From an uncultured Clostridia bacterium (GTDB lineage Bacteria > Bacillota > Clostridia > Oscillospirales > Acutalibacteraceae), in NCBI GenBank assembly GCA_947623205.1, contig CANQGM010000009.1, positions 1 through 64,000 of the forward strand: a stretch of DNA of 64,000 nucleotides, given 5' to 3'. The notes beneath the pieces are model-generated. The model was not told the origin of the DNA and did not search any database. It was given only the letters and a program-made list of their open reading frames with translations. Positions 1 through 8,334 of this stretch are shown here, piece after piece. Numbering within the stretch: the first letter of the stretch is position 1; every line of letters starts with the position of its first letter. The position numbers and the translations under genes are program-made.

Positions 1-324
1 GTGCAGCTTAAGCTCCATACCGGAATCGTCAAACGAAGTTCCCTCGACATATTCCATTTTGTTCGGATTCTTGCTGACCGAGACTGAAACCAACGACTTG
101 GAGACGACATTCACCGTCAAAGTCGTCTTGCACCCTTTATAGGAAATGACGACATCACACTGTCCCGCCTTACTGAAATCATAGTCAAGATTCCACCCCT
201 CGGCAACTATATCTTCATCGCCGTTGTTATAGTGCAGTTTAAGCTCCATGCCGGAATCGTCAAACGAAGTTCCCTCGATATATTGCATTTTGTCGGGATT
301 CTTATTTATTGAAATCGCTGTGAG
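1..324 (-). repeat. Tandem 231-bp repeats encoding Big_3-like Ig domains
   Basis: Bases 1-93 and 232-324 are nearly identical, so the period is 231 bp (77 codons). A third, more diverged copy lies at about 463-540. Each encodes the core YIEGxxxxxxGxEL, typical of bacterial Ig-like group 3 domains. More copies may lie beyond the window. Confidence 0.85.
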
Positions 325-3300
325 GAATTTCGGTTCCACCGTAACCTCAAAATCAGCGGTCAAATTCTGATAGGTCACAGTGATGATATGCGTACCCGGT
401 GTGGAAACATATCCTTCGACCGTATAGTCCCTTTCTGCGAGCGTCTCCCGGCTGTTGTCGCTGTATATAGCCGTCACCTCAAGCCCCGCCGTTTCAAGAT
501 CTTGCCCCTCAATATATTTTGTTTTAGTCGGCTCCTTGCTAATTTCAATGGATCGCAGCGTCCGTTCCACAATCTTTGCGGGCAGGGTGATGGTTTCTTT
601 CCACTCGTTTGGCGTGGGATCAGCCGACGGGGCGCCTTTTTCTTTTTCGGTGACGGTAAGCTCTGTCGTTTGCTCTGTCTCTTTCGGCTCGAATGTGAAT
701 GTGATTTGCGCCGACGGGCTTTTTATCTCAGAAGCGTCGGCAAACGCGATTGTGACCGTCCCGTTTTTGCTGTCTACGTTGTATGAATTATACGGCATTG
801 AAGCTGAAAGGCTCTTAAAGGTCAGCGCGTTCGGGTCGTATTTAACGGTCGTCAGACCGTTTGTGGTGTTTTCCTCTGTCAAATTATATGTAACGGTTTT
901 TGCGTCCTCGTTCACATCGACGTTGGGATTTTCGGCATATGTCCGAGCCTCGCCGGAGATATCCGCCGCCGTCGGGGTAAGGCCGGAATAACCTTTGTAA
1001 TCATATTGATACAAAATCCCGACCTGCCGCACATCATCGTCAAACTCGCGCGTCATAACAACAGAATGTGCTTCGGGGTCGATTACCTGTACCCTGGCAA
1101 CGCCGTTGCCAATTTTGCTGACGAGCACGAGCTTGCTGGACTCACTGTCGTAAATCATGGATGCTGTGGCGTCATTCTGCATTTTGCTCACTCCTGAGAG
1201 GTTAACGCCCTCAACGTGTCCTATAAACTTCAAAAATGTCAATTCAGTGTCGAGATATTGCTTTGTGGGACTATACCAGCGAGGAGCTACATAACAGTAA
1301 AGCTCATAAAGGTCGCCGCCTTCATTCATAACGTAATAGACGTCCGCACCGTATTTTTTGCCTTTGTTGCCCGGATCTTTTTGGCCTTCGTTGTTCAAAT
1401 CGTCAAAATCTTTGATAAAGCCCTTGTAGGCAATTCCGCCCATAGTGCCGACGTTCGCATTGCCAGTGCTCAAACTCACCGACACCGTTTCAAAGCCTTT
1501 TTGGGGTCCGCCGAGTCTTGAGCCAAGCAATAGGGTTTTGCCTTCTGCAATTGTCATATAACCGAATTCCGGATAAAGTCCCGTTGATCTGCCGGGCGCG
1601 CCGTCGGCGTGCAAGTGACTGGGGTCGATCGATGCCTCCAGAGAAACCTGTGTAAAGTCTTTAGGGTTTACCCGGTAAGCCCAGGTTCCTCCGAACAGAT
1701 ACAGGGAATCTTTTTCACGATTCAGCGTGCCGACGGTGTAAGCGCCCCGAGAAACGGAAAGGCGTTTGCGCGAGTTGGGCGCGGCGGTGTTAAAGCTCTC
1801 CCAATAATACCCGCCGTTGCCCTCGCAGAACAGTGCGGCAACGTATATGCTCGGCGCGGCCTTCACGTTGACCTCGCATTGGGCGGTTAGGGTGTCTCCT
1901 CCCTGTGTTTCGCAGCTTGCGGCGATCGTCGCCTTGCCCTCCCCTACAGCCGTGACAAATCCGTTTCCGACAACGGTGAGCGCATCCGTATTGCTTGACT
2001 GCCACTTCACGCCGGATGCGTTGAATTTTGCGTTCCACGGGACGGCAGCAACGGTAAGCTGCGCCGTATCGCCCGCCACCATTTCGCTTTTCGCGCCGAG
2101 GATGTTCAGTTCTCTCGGCGCGGGCGTCTCGCCCTCGGTTATGAGACCGAGCTTCGGCATCGCGGGCAGATTTACAAGTCCGCGAACAGCGCCGTAAAGG
2201 AGCGACGCAGTATAATTGATTCCGGAATTGGTTTTATACACCGTGCTTGTTTTATTTTCAAAATCGAACCCGTAAATTTTATACATATAGTTGCCGTTGT
2301 TCGGCGTGTCAAGATTATCGGCGCAGGCGGCGTAAAGCGTATCGCGAGATTGATCCTTCCAGCTCAGGCTGATATAGCGCGCGGTGATGCTTTTATTATA
2401 AGAACCGGCGTCTTTCAATTCGCAGAACTGTGCCACGGCCGCAGCGGCTTCGCCGTCGCCGTCGGTGATTTGCCAGGAGAGCAGCACGCTCTTTTTTTCC
2501 GTCTCATCATAGTGGGTGGCGAAAGCCTTTCCTTCGTTGTTGACGGCAAGGCCGTAAAGCGCAGCGGGCTGCCCGTCAACCGTCACACGCTGCACGCGTT
2601 TTACGTCGCCGAGCATCGGGTCGATCTGCCAAAGCGTATCCGAGCCGTCGGCGGCATAGAGCTTGCTGTCGTTCGGGTTAAACGCGAGGTCGCGCACGGT
2701 ATTCAACCCGGCGGCAGAGAGGTCGCAGACAAACTGCTTTGCATTTACGTCGCTAATCGGTGCGACGCAGAGGCGGCCGTCCTCAAACGCCTGCCAAAGG
2801 TAGCCGTCCGCCGCGTCCGCTCCGGCGAGAATATCCGAAGCGTCGGCGCAGGTGAAAGCGAGCATATTTGTATATTCATATGTGTTCGAAGAGAATTTGT
2901 CCGGCTTAATAGCGACCCAGTCGCCGCGGTTGATTCTTGAGCCGCCATTTTTAAATGAGCGGACATAGGCGATAGCCTTGTCGGTGATGTCTTGCGGTTC
3001 CCCAAATGTGAAGCAGTACATGCTTCTGTTGCCGGCATAGTCGCCGACTACAAGATTGTATGTTCCGCCCTCCTGAAGCGATTTGGTGGAAAAAACTTGT
3101 GTGACGGTTGGACCCGCGTCGTTTCCGTCCGGAATATAATTTTCATAAGCAACAGTGCCGTTGCCGCTGAAAAGGCCGATATAAGCGACGTTTTGATTGT
3201 CATCGGCGGTAACTTGAAGCTTTTTTTCCAAATCGAGCTTTTTTATATCCGTAACCTTCGGCGCTTCGCTGTCGAGCGTGACCGTGGTGGTGAGATACGC

Positions 3301-6261
3301 GCCCTTGCCGAGCATATCTTTTTCGATAAGCTCTTTCATTTGGGCCTTGGTAATGGCCTGACCCGGCATTTCCTCATAATATTCAGGCACGGCCACAGCT
3401 CCAAGCTCAATCTTGTCGCCCTCCTTGATGTCCGAGCCTTTCAGCAGTTTTTTGAGGGTTGTGCGAACGGACAGGTTGACCGTTGCATGGCTCCAGCCGG
3501 TCTCGCCATCGGGGTTCGGATAGGCGCACGTCTGGTGGACGTAAACGGCGTCGATATGCACTACGCTGCGTTTTCCGTTTTCATCCTTTTTCATAATGGC
3601 AAAGCAGAGCGCACCCGCCGGACGAATCAGGGTGAGCTGAACGCCTCGGATCGTGTCGTTAATGCTCAGGGCGAGCTTATTGAGCGGAACGCGGCTGTTG
3701 CTGTTATACGGATTGACGGCCTGCTTTAACACATTGCCGTTTTCGTCCTGATACGTCATGTAGTTTATGTTATAGACGTCCTGCGGATTCTGCGTGTAGG
3801 GGACTCTTTTGTTTGTTCCGTTGGAGCTTTCTATAAAACTGTTGCGGTCAAACATCGAGGGGTCGGACCAGTTGCCGCAGAAGCCAAGGATCGGGATGGT
3901 GTGGGTAACGTCTGCTTCCTCCCCGTCCTCCTGAACAGGAATAACCGAGGTAAAGCCCTCTAAATATGTGCCCTTGGGATAGTCTTTTTTCAAATCCTCC
4001 GTAACGCGGATTTCTACATCGACGGTAACGCTGCTGTTTTCCGCCACGGAAACGGAGGTTGTTTTAAGCCCCTTTAAAATCAAATGCGCATCGTAGGTGG
4101 TAATTTTGTTGTCGCCGTCCACATCGGCGACCGACAAATCAAGGGCTTTACCGTCTTCCTTGCCGGACAGGTAATCCAGCAACGCCTGCGCGTCTTTGTC
4201 ATCAGTTTTTCTGTCGCGATTTACGTCGGCATTGAGTTCGGCACTGAAATCAAGCTCTTTCCCGTTGATTTCATAAACGGCCGTTCCGATAAGTTCACGG
4301 GTGTGATCGGCCAGATAGTTGACGCCGCCGTCGTTCACGATATCCTCGGTGAACAGATTGGTTTTGAAAATGTAGCTTATCGGCGTATCGCTCACATTGT
4401 GCAGCGTGAATTTATAGTTAAAAGTATTGCTGCCGTCGGGACAGTCTCCGACTTCGGCCTTCACACGTCCGCGGCTCTGACCGGCTATTTCGAGGAACGA
4501 CTTGGCCTCGGTCGCGCGCTTTGTGTTGAGAAGCCCTGCGCCCTGCCGCAGCAACGAGTAATATCGTCCGTCTTTGTCAAGCATCGGATCTGCAGTGGAC
4601 ATCAAAAGCCCGCCGGCGATCATGCCTTTGTTGAGTTTACTGTTCTGATTCTGCGCGCGGTTCAAGAACGAATCGCCGCCGAACTGCTTTGCGCGCAGAT
4701 ATTGGGCAACGACCGCCGCCGCGCCCGCAACGTCCGGCGACGCCATGGACGTGCCGGAAAGCTCTTTGTATCCGTTATTCGTGTATCCGTCAACGGAGTT
4801 TATAAGCGTTCCGTATGCCGTGATCTCCGGCTGGAGCATCAGGCTGCTCGGGATACCGTAGGCGCTGTTCTTGTTTATTGTCGGGTGAGAGCCGTCTTTG
4901 CCGTTGCCGTCCGCCCACGCAACACCCATAAAGTCGGCGTAGGACGAGGGTGGCGTGCAAAGCGACATATTCACGTCGTCGGCGTAGAGCTTGTTCGGCC
5001 TGCCGTTCTTGTTCTCGCTCATCCACGCGCCGTCGTTGCCGACCGCACCCATAATAAGAACGCCCTGCTTTGAGAGCTCGTCAAAAACATCGCCGAAAAT
5101 GCTGTCGGAGCAAGAGAATCCGACCTCGGCCGTGCCGAGAGAAAGGTTCAGTACGTCCGCGCCGAGAATGAGCGCGTCCTCAATCGCCATGGCAATCACG
5201 GAATCGGTGCACATAACGCTGCCGAAAACCTTCAGGTTCAGAATCTGCGCGTCGGGAGCTGTGCCGACCATGGCGTTCGCATCCTCCGCCTTGACAAAGG
5301 TTTTCTCCGCACCCTCGCTTTGAGCGGGAATATATGTATTCGCCGCGGCAATACCCGAAACATGCGAGCCGTGAATGCCCGCGCCGCCGTTTTGAGTGAA
5401 GTGGCTGAAGTCGGAGTAATTATAGGCAAACGGAATCTTGTCGTTCAGGTAAAGTTCCTCGGCGTCTTGATGCTTCGGTAAAACATGGAGACGCTTAGAA
5501 TTAACAGCTTCAAGAACGTCGCTTTTCGTCATAAAATTAAGATTTTTTTTGTATTCTGCAAGCTCGTTTTCGTCAACCGCGCCGTTGTTGTCGGTATCCG
5601 GCGCGGACTGCTTTAACGAGTAGTTAAGGGCGTCGGCGTCAAAGGATTGGTGACTGTCGTTCACGCCGGAGTCGATAATCGCGATTCGCGAGCCGGCGCC
5701 CGTGTATTCAGTCAGCGCCTTTTCAACAGCGTCGGCTTTTTCACCCGTGGTCTGTTCATCCTCCAAAGGTTCATACACATTCTCAATAACGACCTCTTTA
5801 ACGCCCTTGACGTTTTCAATTTCTTCGATTTGCGAATATTCAACGTCGGCAGAGACAAGGTTAGCAACGAGCGTCAGGTTTGTGACAACGTCCAAATCCT
5901 CGCCGTCCAAAACCTTTTTCTCAATTCTGTCAACAACCTTTTCCTGCTCGCGGCACAGCTTGTCTTGATAGTCTGCGGCGGCCTTGTTGTTCCCGATTGT
6001 CGCAATGGGATAGCCCTCATCAATGGCAGATTCGTCTTCTAAAACGATCGCCACACGCACAACATCGTCCGGCGCGTATTCCGGCTCGGTCGGCTCGTCC
6101 TCCTGCTCAAACAAATCCGGCAAACGCGGGTCAATGGTAGGCTCGACCTCGGTAAGCGCAAGGCCGTCACTTTCGGACGAAGCGAAAACGACCACCGGGA
6201 CGCTTCCGACCAGCAGAACGACCGCTAAGAGAATGGACAAAATCGACTTTATATGTTTCAT
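1..6261 (-). CDS. Secreted subtilisin-like (S8) serine protease, giant multidomain, C-terminus cut by window edge
   Basis: Reading leftward from ATG 6261 there is one open frame of at least 2,087 codons; the stop lies beyond base 1. A Sec signal peptide (about residues 1-27, ending VVVFASS) is followed by an acidic stretch and an inhibitor-like propeptide. The S8 catalytic triad is visible: Asp197 in IIDSGV, His297 in IHGSHVSG and Ser505 in GTSMASP. An internal dockerin-like pair (DVNRDRKTDD and DVDGDNKITT, about residues 677-730) could bind a cohesin. Further on are a region like a beta-propeller (about 1150-1330), a Big_2-like Ig domain (about 1380-1460), a beta-sandwich resembling a cohesin or cadherin-like fold (about 1785-1870) and at least three Big_3-like repeats of 77 residues. 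AGGAGGG lies 8 bases before the start. Probably a cell-surface or secreted lactocepin-like endopeptidase. Domain borders are estimates. Its base composition is richer in G+C than genes after 8 kb. Confidence 0.9.
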   Translation of the reverse strand, partial: MKHIKSILSILLAVVLLVGSVPVVVFASSESDGLALTEVEPTIDPRLPDLFEQEDEPTEPEYAPDDVVRVAIVLEDESAIDEGYPIATIGNNKAAADYQDKLCREQEKVVDRIEKKVLDGEDLDVVTNLTLVANLVSADVEYSQIEEIENVKGVKEVVIENVYEPLEDEQTTGEKADAVEKALTEYTGAGSRIAIIDSGVNDSHQSFDADALNYSLKQSAPDTDNNGAVDENELAEYKKNLNFMTKSDVLEAVNSKRLHVLPKHQDAEELYLNDKIPFAYNYSDFSHFTQNGGAGIHGSHVSGIAAANTYIPAQSEGAEKTFVKAEDANAMVGTAPDAQILNLKVFGSVMCTDSVIAMAIEDALILGADVLNLSLGTAEVGFSCSDSIFGDVFDELSKQGVLIMGAVGNDGAWMSENKNGRPNKLYADDVNMSLCTPPSSYADFMGVAWADGNGKDGSHPTINKNSAYGIPSSLMLQPEITAYGTLINSVDGYTNNGYKELSGTSMASPDVAGAAAVVAQYLRAKQFGGDSFLNRAQNQNSKLNKGMIAGGLLMSTADPMLDKDGRYYSLLRQGAGLLNTKRATEAKSFLEIAGQSRGRVKAEVGDCPDGSNTFNYKFTLHNVSDTPISYIFKTNLFTEDIVNDGGVNYLADHTRELIGTAVYEINGKELDFSAELNADVNRDRKTDDKDAQALLDYLSGKEDGKALDLSVADVDGDNKITTYDAHLILKGLKTTSVSVAENSSVTVDVEIRVTEDLKKDYPKGTYLEGFTSVIPVQEDGEEADVTHTIPILGFCGNWSDPSMFDRNSFIESSNGTNKRVPYTQNPQDVYNINYMTYQDENGNVLKQAVNPYNSNSRVPLNKLALSINDTIRGVQLTLIRPAGALCFAIMKKDENGKRSVVHIDAVYVHQTCAYPNPDGETGWSHATVNLSVRTTLKKLLKGSDIKEGDKIELGAVAVPEYYEEMPGQAITKAQMKELIEKDMLGKGAYLTTTVTLDSEAPKVTDIKKLDLEKKLQVTADDNQNVAYIGLFSGNGTVAYENYIPDGNDAGPTVTQVFSTKSLQEGGTYNLVVGDYAGNRSMYCFTFGEPQDITDKAIAYVRSFKNGGSRINRGDWVAIKPDKFSSNTYEYTNMLAFTCADASDILAGADAADGYLWQAFEDGRLCVAPISDVNAKQFVCDLSAAGLNTVRDLAFNPNDSKLYAADGSDTLWQIDPMLGDVKRVQRVTVDGQPAALYGLAVNNEGKAFATHYDETEKKSVLLSWQITDGDGEAAAAVAQFCELKDAGSYNKSITARYISLSWKDQSRDTLYAACADNLDTPNNGNYMYKIYGFDFENKTSTVYKTNSGINYTASLLYGAVRGLVNLPAMPKLGLITEGETPAPRELNILGAKSEMVAGDTAQLTVAAVPWNAKFNASGVKWQSSNTDALTVVGNGFVTAVGEGKATIAASCETQGGDTLTAQCEVNVKAAPSIYVAALFCEGNGGYYWESFNTAAPNSRKRLSVSRGAYTVGTLNREKDSLYLFGGTWAYRVNPKDFTQVSLEASIDPSHLHADGAPGRSTGLYPEFGYMTIAEGKTLLLGSRLGGPQKGFETVSVSLSTGNANVGTMGGIAYKGFIKDFDDLNNEGQKDPGNKGKKYGADVYYVMNEGGDLYELYCYVAPRWYSPTKQYLDTELTFLKFIGHVEGVNLSGVSKMQNDATASMIYDSESSKLVLVSKIGNGVARVQVIDPEAHSVVMTREFDDDVRQVGILYQYDYKGYSGLTPTAADISGEARTYAENPNVDVNEDAKTVTYNLTEENTTNGLTTVKYDPNALTFKSLSASMPYNSYNVDSKNGTVTIAFADASEIKSPSAQITFTFEPKETEQTTELTVTEKEKGAPSADPTPNEWKETITLPAKIVERTLRSIEISKEPTKTKYIEGQDLETAGLEVTAIYSDNSRETLAERDYTVEGYVSTPGTHIITVTYQNLTADFEVTVEPKFLTAISINKNPDKMQYIEGTSFDDSGMELKLHYNNGDEDIVAEGWNLDYDFSKAGQCDVVISYKGCKTTLTVNVVSKSLVSVSVSKNPNKMEYVEGTSFDDSGMELKLH

Positions 6262-6393
6262 ACAAAACCCTCCTGTTATGCGTGATTCACAGACCATTTT
6301 TCGGCAAATCACTTTTTCCCTGTCTTTGTCGATCAATAATTTAAATAACTTTTTGTCACTGACTGCTATCGCTGTTCATCGTTCAATAAAGCA

Positions 6394-6422
6394 ATTATAT
6401 AATATCATTATCTTTTAAACAA
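6394..6422 (-). promoter_or_regulatory. Sigma-A promoter of the subtilase gene
   Basis: On the minus strand TTGTTT (6422-6417) is followed after 17 bases by TATAAT (6399-6394). The predicted leader is about 125 nt. No riboswitch was recognised in it. Confidence 0.5.
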
Positions 6423-6520
6423 TTCAATAGGATAGCAACGGTTTTGCATCGTTCGAAACATTGTTTCATTTCAAATTCAATTTCTTTAAACAATATGTTT
6501 TTGGCGTTATCATCTTTTTC

Positions 6521-6584
6521 GTAACCTGGTTACACACGGTACAAATCCGAACTTTTCTCTGATTGGAGATGGGTTCGGATTTGT
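6521..6584. repeat. Palindrome and 12-bp inverted repeat downstream of the ABC relic
   Basis: GTAACC-T-GGTTAC is a perfect palindrome at 6521-6533. ACAAATCCGAAC at 6541-6552 pairs with GTTCGGATTTGT at 6573-6584 across a 20-nt loop. The second may terminate leftward transcription from the TetR/ABC remnant, though no clear T-run follows on that strand. The 338-bp gap 6262-6599 otherwise holds only the protease promoter and leader. Confidence 0.4.
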
Positions 6585-6599
6585 CGTTTATTTTGCATA

Positions 6600-7025
6600 T
6601 CACTGCTGTTTCATCTGCCGCAAAAAGAAGAGGATTGAGAGAATCGCAATTCCTGCGGCGTAGCCGATGACCCACCAGATATGAGAAAACAATTCCGCAT
6701 AACTGCCGTTCAGTATAGCTCTCTCCGCTTCAACGGCGTGTAAGAAGGGCAGACAGTACGCAATTCTTTTGAATACTCCTCCCACAAGGTCGAGATCAAA
6801 CCAACTTCTCGACAACCATGCCGTCAGATTCGTCAGCAGAGCACCGCAGATTCCGCCCACCTGTTTTACCGTGACAGGAAGCCCCAGAAGGACTGCCACC
6901 GCATAGCAAATTACACTCAGCAAAATTGCAATTAGTAAAATCGGCAGCATATATCCGGCAATAAAATGGGCGGCGGTCAAATTCTTGTATTTTTTTGTAA
7001 TGTCAATCGTTTTGATTGCTTCCAT
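6600..7025 (-). pseudogene. ABC transporter remnant: ATPase N-terminus fused to permease C-terminal half
   Basis: This 141-codon frame starts at ATG 7025 with a good Shine-Dalgarno (GGAGGG, spacing 8). The first ~18 residues (MEAIKTIDITKKYKNLTA) look like the start of an ABC ATPase, but they pass directly into hydrophobic segments (GYMLPILLIAILLSVICY onward) typical of the last third of an ABC-2 permease, including its C-terminal membrane helix. Walker A, signature and Walker B motifs are all absent. The simplest reading is an in-frame deletion from early in an ATPase gene to late in the following permease gene. It overlaps the end of the TetR gene by 23 bases, as an ATPase gene in a TetR-ABC operon would. 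It might still be translated as a small membrane protein, but transport activity is not expected. Confidence 0.7.
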
Positions 7026-7596
7026 TCCCGTGACCCTCCGTTTCACAAAAACGTGCTTTAAGTCCCATATAGGCGTCAGTCAGCACCTTACTTACAAACA
7101 CTTCGTCCCATGAAAGATAAGATGTGGCGATCATTGTCGCAATGCCGTGAACCACGATCCACAATTCGAGGTGAAAGATATATGCGGCGTCTTCACCGAT
7201 TCCAAGATTCTGTTTGATCAGTTCCAGCAGCGGGCGAATTTCATCCCGTTTTTCCGATATTATTTCGTGACTGCGATCACGCATGAAAAGCAACTTAAAC
7301 AGTTCTTTTTCTTCTGTCGCAAAGCGGATATACGCCATGCCGCTGGCTTTGTAGGAGGAGTATTTCCCTTCGGCCATATCCTCGGCAAGATAACGCTTAT
7401 ACAGCGAATGAGCGGCGGTGAGAACCTCTTCATGTACCTCATCCATATTTTTGAACAACCCGAAAATCGGCTTGACCGAACAACCGAGTTCCTCCGCCAG
7501 TGCCCGTGCGGTCAGTCCGGCAGATCCCGCTTTTCGTGTGACATTCAGAGCGGCCGTGGTTATTTCATCTCGTGTAAATTTGAATTTCGGCGGCAT
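7003..7596 (-). CDS. TetR/AcrR-family transcriptional repressor
   Basis: A 197-residue DNA-binding protein. Residues ~8-55 form the TetR helix-turn-helix (TRDEITTAALNV, LTARALAEELGCSVKPIF); the rest is the all-helical ligand domain, with a central region (IRFATEEKELFKLLFM) common in TetR proteins carrying the WHG-type C-terminal domain. The start at ATG 7596 has GGAGAGG upstream. It is the first gene of a leftward unit whose second gene is the deleted ABC transporter, so it probably once regulated that exporter and itself. The ligand is unknown. Confidence 0.88.
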   Translation of the reverse strand: MPPKFKFTRDEITTAALNVTRKAGSAGLTARALAEELGCSVKPIFGLFKNMDEVHEEVLTAAHSLYKRYLAEDMAEGKYSSYKASGMAYIRFATEEKELFKLLFMRDRSHEIISEKRDEIRPLLELIKQNLGIGEDAAYIFHLELWIVVHGIATMIATSYLSWDEVFVSKVLTDAYMGLKARFCETEGHGNGSNQND

Positions 7597-7627
7597 TGTA
7601 ATTCCTCTCCATTATTAAGTATCTATC

Positions 7628-7677
7628 GTTGCGCAACTTTAGTTACCTACTGTACCTGATTTTTTTTGAGAAGTCAA
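7628..7677 (-). promoter_or_regulatory. Promoter and candidate operator of the TetR gene
   Basis: On the minus strand TTGACT (7677-7672), 17 bases, TACAGT (7654-7649). The perfect palindrome GTTGCGCAAC at 7628-7637 falls just after the expected transcription start, a typical place for autorepression by TetR. Binding is inferred. Confidence 0.6.
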
Positions 7678-7733
7678 GAGGGGGAAAAAGATTGTTGACA
7701 GAAAACTTGCTTTTAAGATAAAAACCAAAAAAC

Positions 7734-7776
7734 AGAGCCAATGATTCGTGAGGGTTCCCACAAAATCATTGGTTCT
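7734..7776. repeat. 43-bp inverted repeat between tetR and spoIIID
   Basis: AGAGCCAATGATT (7734-7746) pairs with AATCATTGGTTCT (7764-7776), and the inner part (GTGAGGG/CCCAC) extends the stem. It stands between divergent genes and has no T-run. It may be a boundary hairpin or remnant of a small mobile element, near where base composition changes. Confidence 0.5.
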
Positions 7777-7873
7777 GCACTTTGATTTTTCTCAACTATT
7801 TAATATTCTGCTTTACATATATGCTGTACTAAATCTTATTAAGATTTATTAAAATACCATACCTCCATAAAAT

Positions 7874-7902
7874 GAATACCTTGTAAAACAAACGCATATA
7901 AA
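7874..7902 (+). promoter_or_regulatory. Sigma-E-like mother-cell promoter of spoIIID
   Basis: GAATACC (7874-7880), exactly 14 bases, CATATAAA (7895-7902) resembles the sigma-E consensus (KMATATT-N14-CATACANT). In Bacillus subtilis spoIIID is a sigma-E target, which fits. The match is imperfect in the -35 element. Confidence 0.5.
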
Positions 7903-7930
7903 TTAGCAAGTTTGTTAGGAGGGCTTATTT

Positions 7931-8206
7931 GTGAAAGGAATAGTGGAGGAACGCGCAGTCGAACTGGGCGAGTACATAATAGAGAGCAAAGCAACGGTAA
8001 GAAAAGCGGCAAAAAAGTTTGGAGTCAGCAAAAGCACTGTTCATAAGGATGTCAGCCAAAGGCTGAAAAAGCTTAATCCTACATTGTATCTCGAAGTGCG
8101 TCGGATTCTTGATACGAACAAAAGCGAGCGCCATATAAGAGGCGGATTAGCAACAAAAAATAAGTATTTATTAAAAAAATCGCAACAAAAAACAGATAAT
8201 AAATGA
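7931..8206 (+). CDS. spoIIID: Stage III sporulation transcriptional regulator SpoIIID
   Basis: A 91-residue mother-cell transcription factor of sporulation that activates and represses many sigma-E genes and helps turn on sigma-K. The hallmark helix-turn-helix is clear (VRKAAKKFGVSKSTVHKD, about residues 23-40), followed by the family's second conserved segment (SERHIRGGLATKNKY). Length matches B. subtilis SpoIIID (93 residues). It starts at GTG 7931, seven bases after GGAGGG. It is monocistronic here. Its presence shows that the host lineage forms endospores or did recently. Confidence 0.96.
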   Translation: MKGIVEERAVELGEYIIESKATVRKAAKKFGVSKSTVHKDVSQRLKKLNPTLYLEVRRILDTNKSERHIRGGLATKNKYLLKKSQQKTDNK

Positions 8207-8235
8207 ATGAAATTTCCTTGTACAAAACGTTTATC

Positions 8236-8264
8236 TTTACTTTTATAAATATCTGTTGTATAAT
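8236..8264 (+). promoter_or_regulatory. Promoter of the DegT-type aminotransferase gene
   Basis: TTTACT (8236-8241), 17 bases, TATAAT (8259-8264), giving a leader of about 65 nt before ATG 8335. Confidence 0.5.
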
Positions 8265-8334
8265 TGAATGAATTTACTTATACAATTAACGTGTTTTGTT
8301 TACTTGATTTCGTGTGTGCAAGGAGATTTTTAAA

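Noticed and set aside
388..3729. Several other plus-strand open frames over the protease gene
   Set aside because: The minus strand is open throughout with clear protease and Ig domains; the plus frames are shadows.
4084..5073. Long plus-strand open frame (329 codons) inside the protease region
   Set aside because: It is the antisense of the subtilase reading frame, helped by G+C-rich codons; it has no ribosome site and its translation shows no recognisable family.
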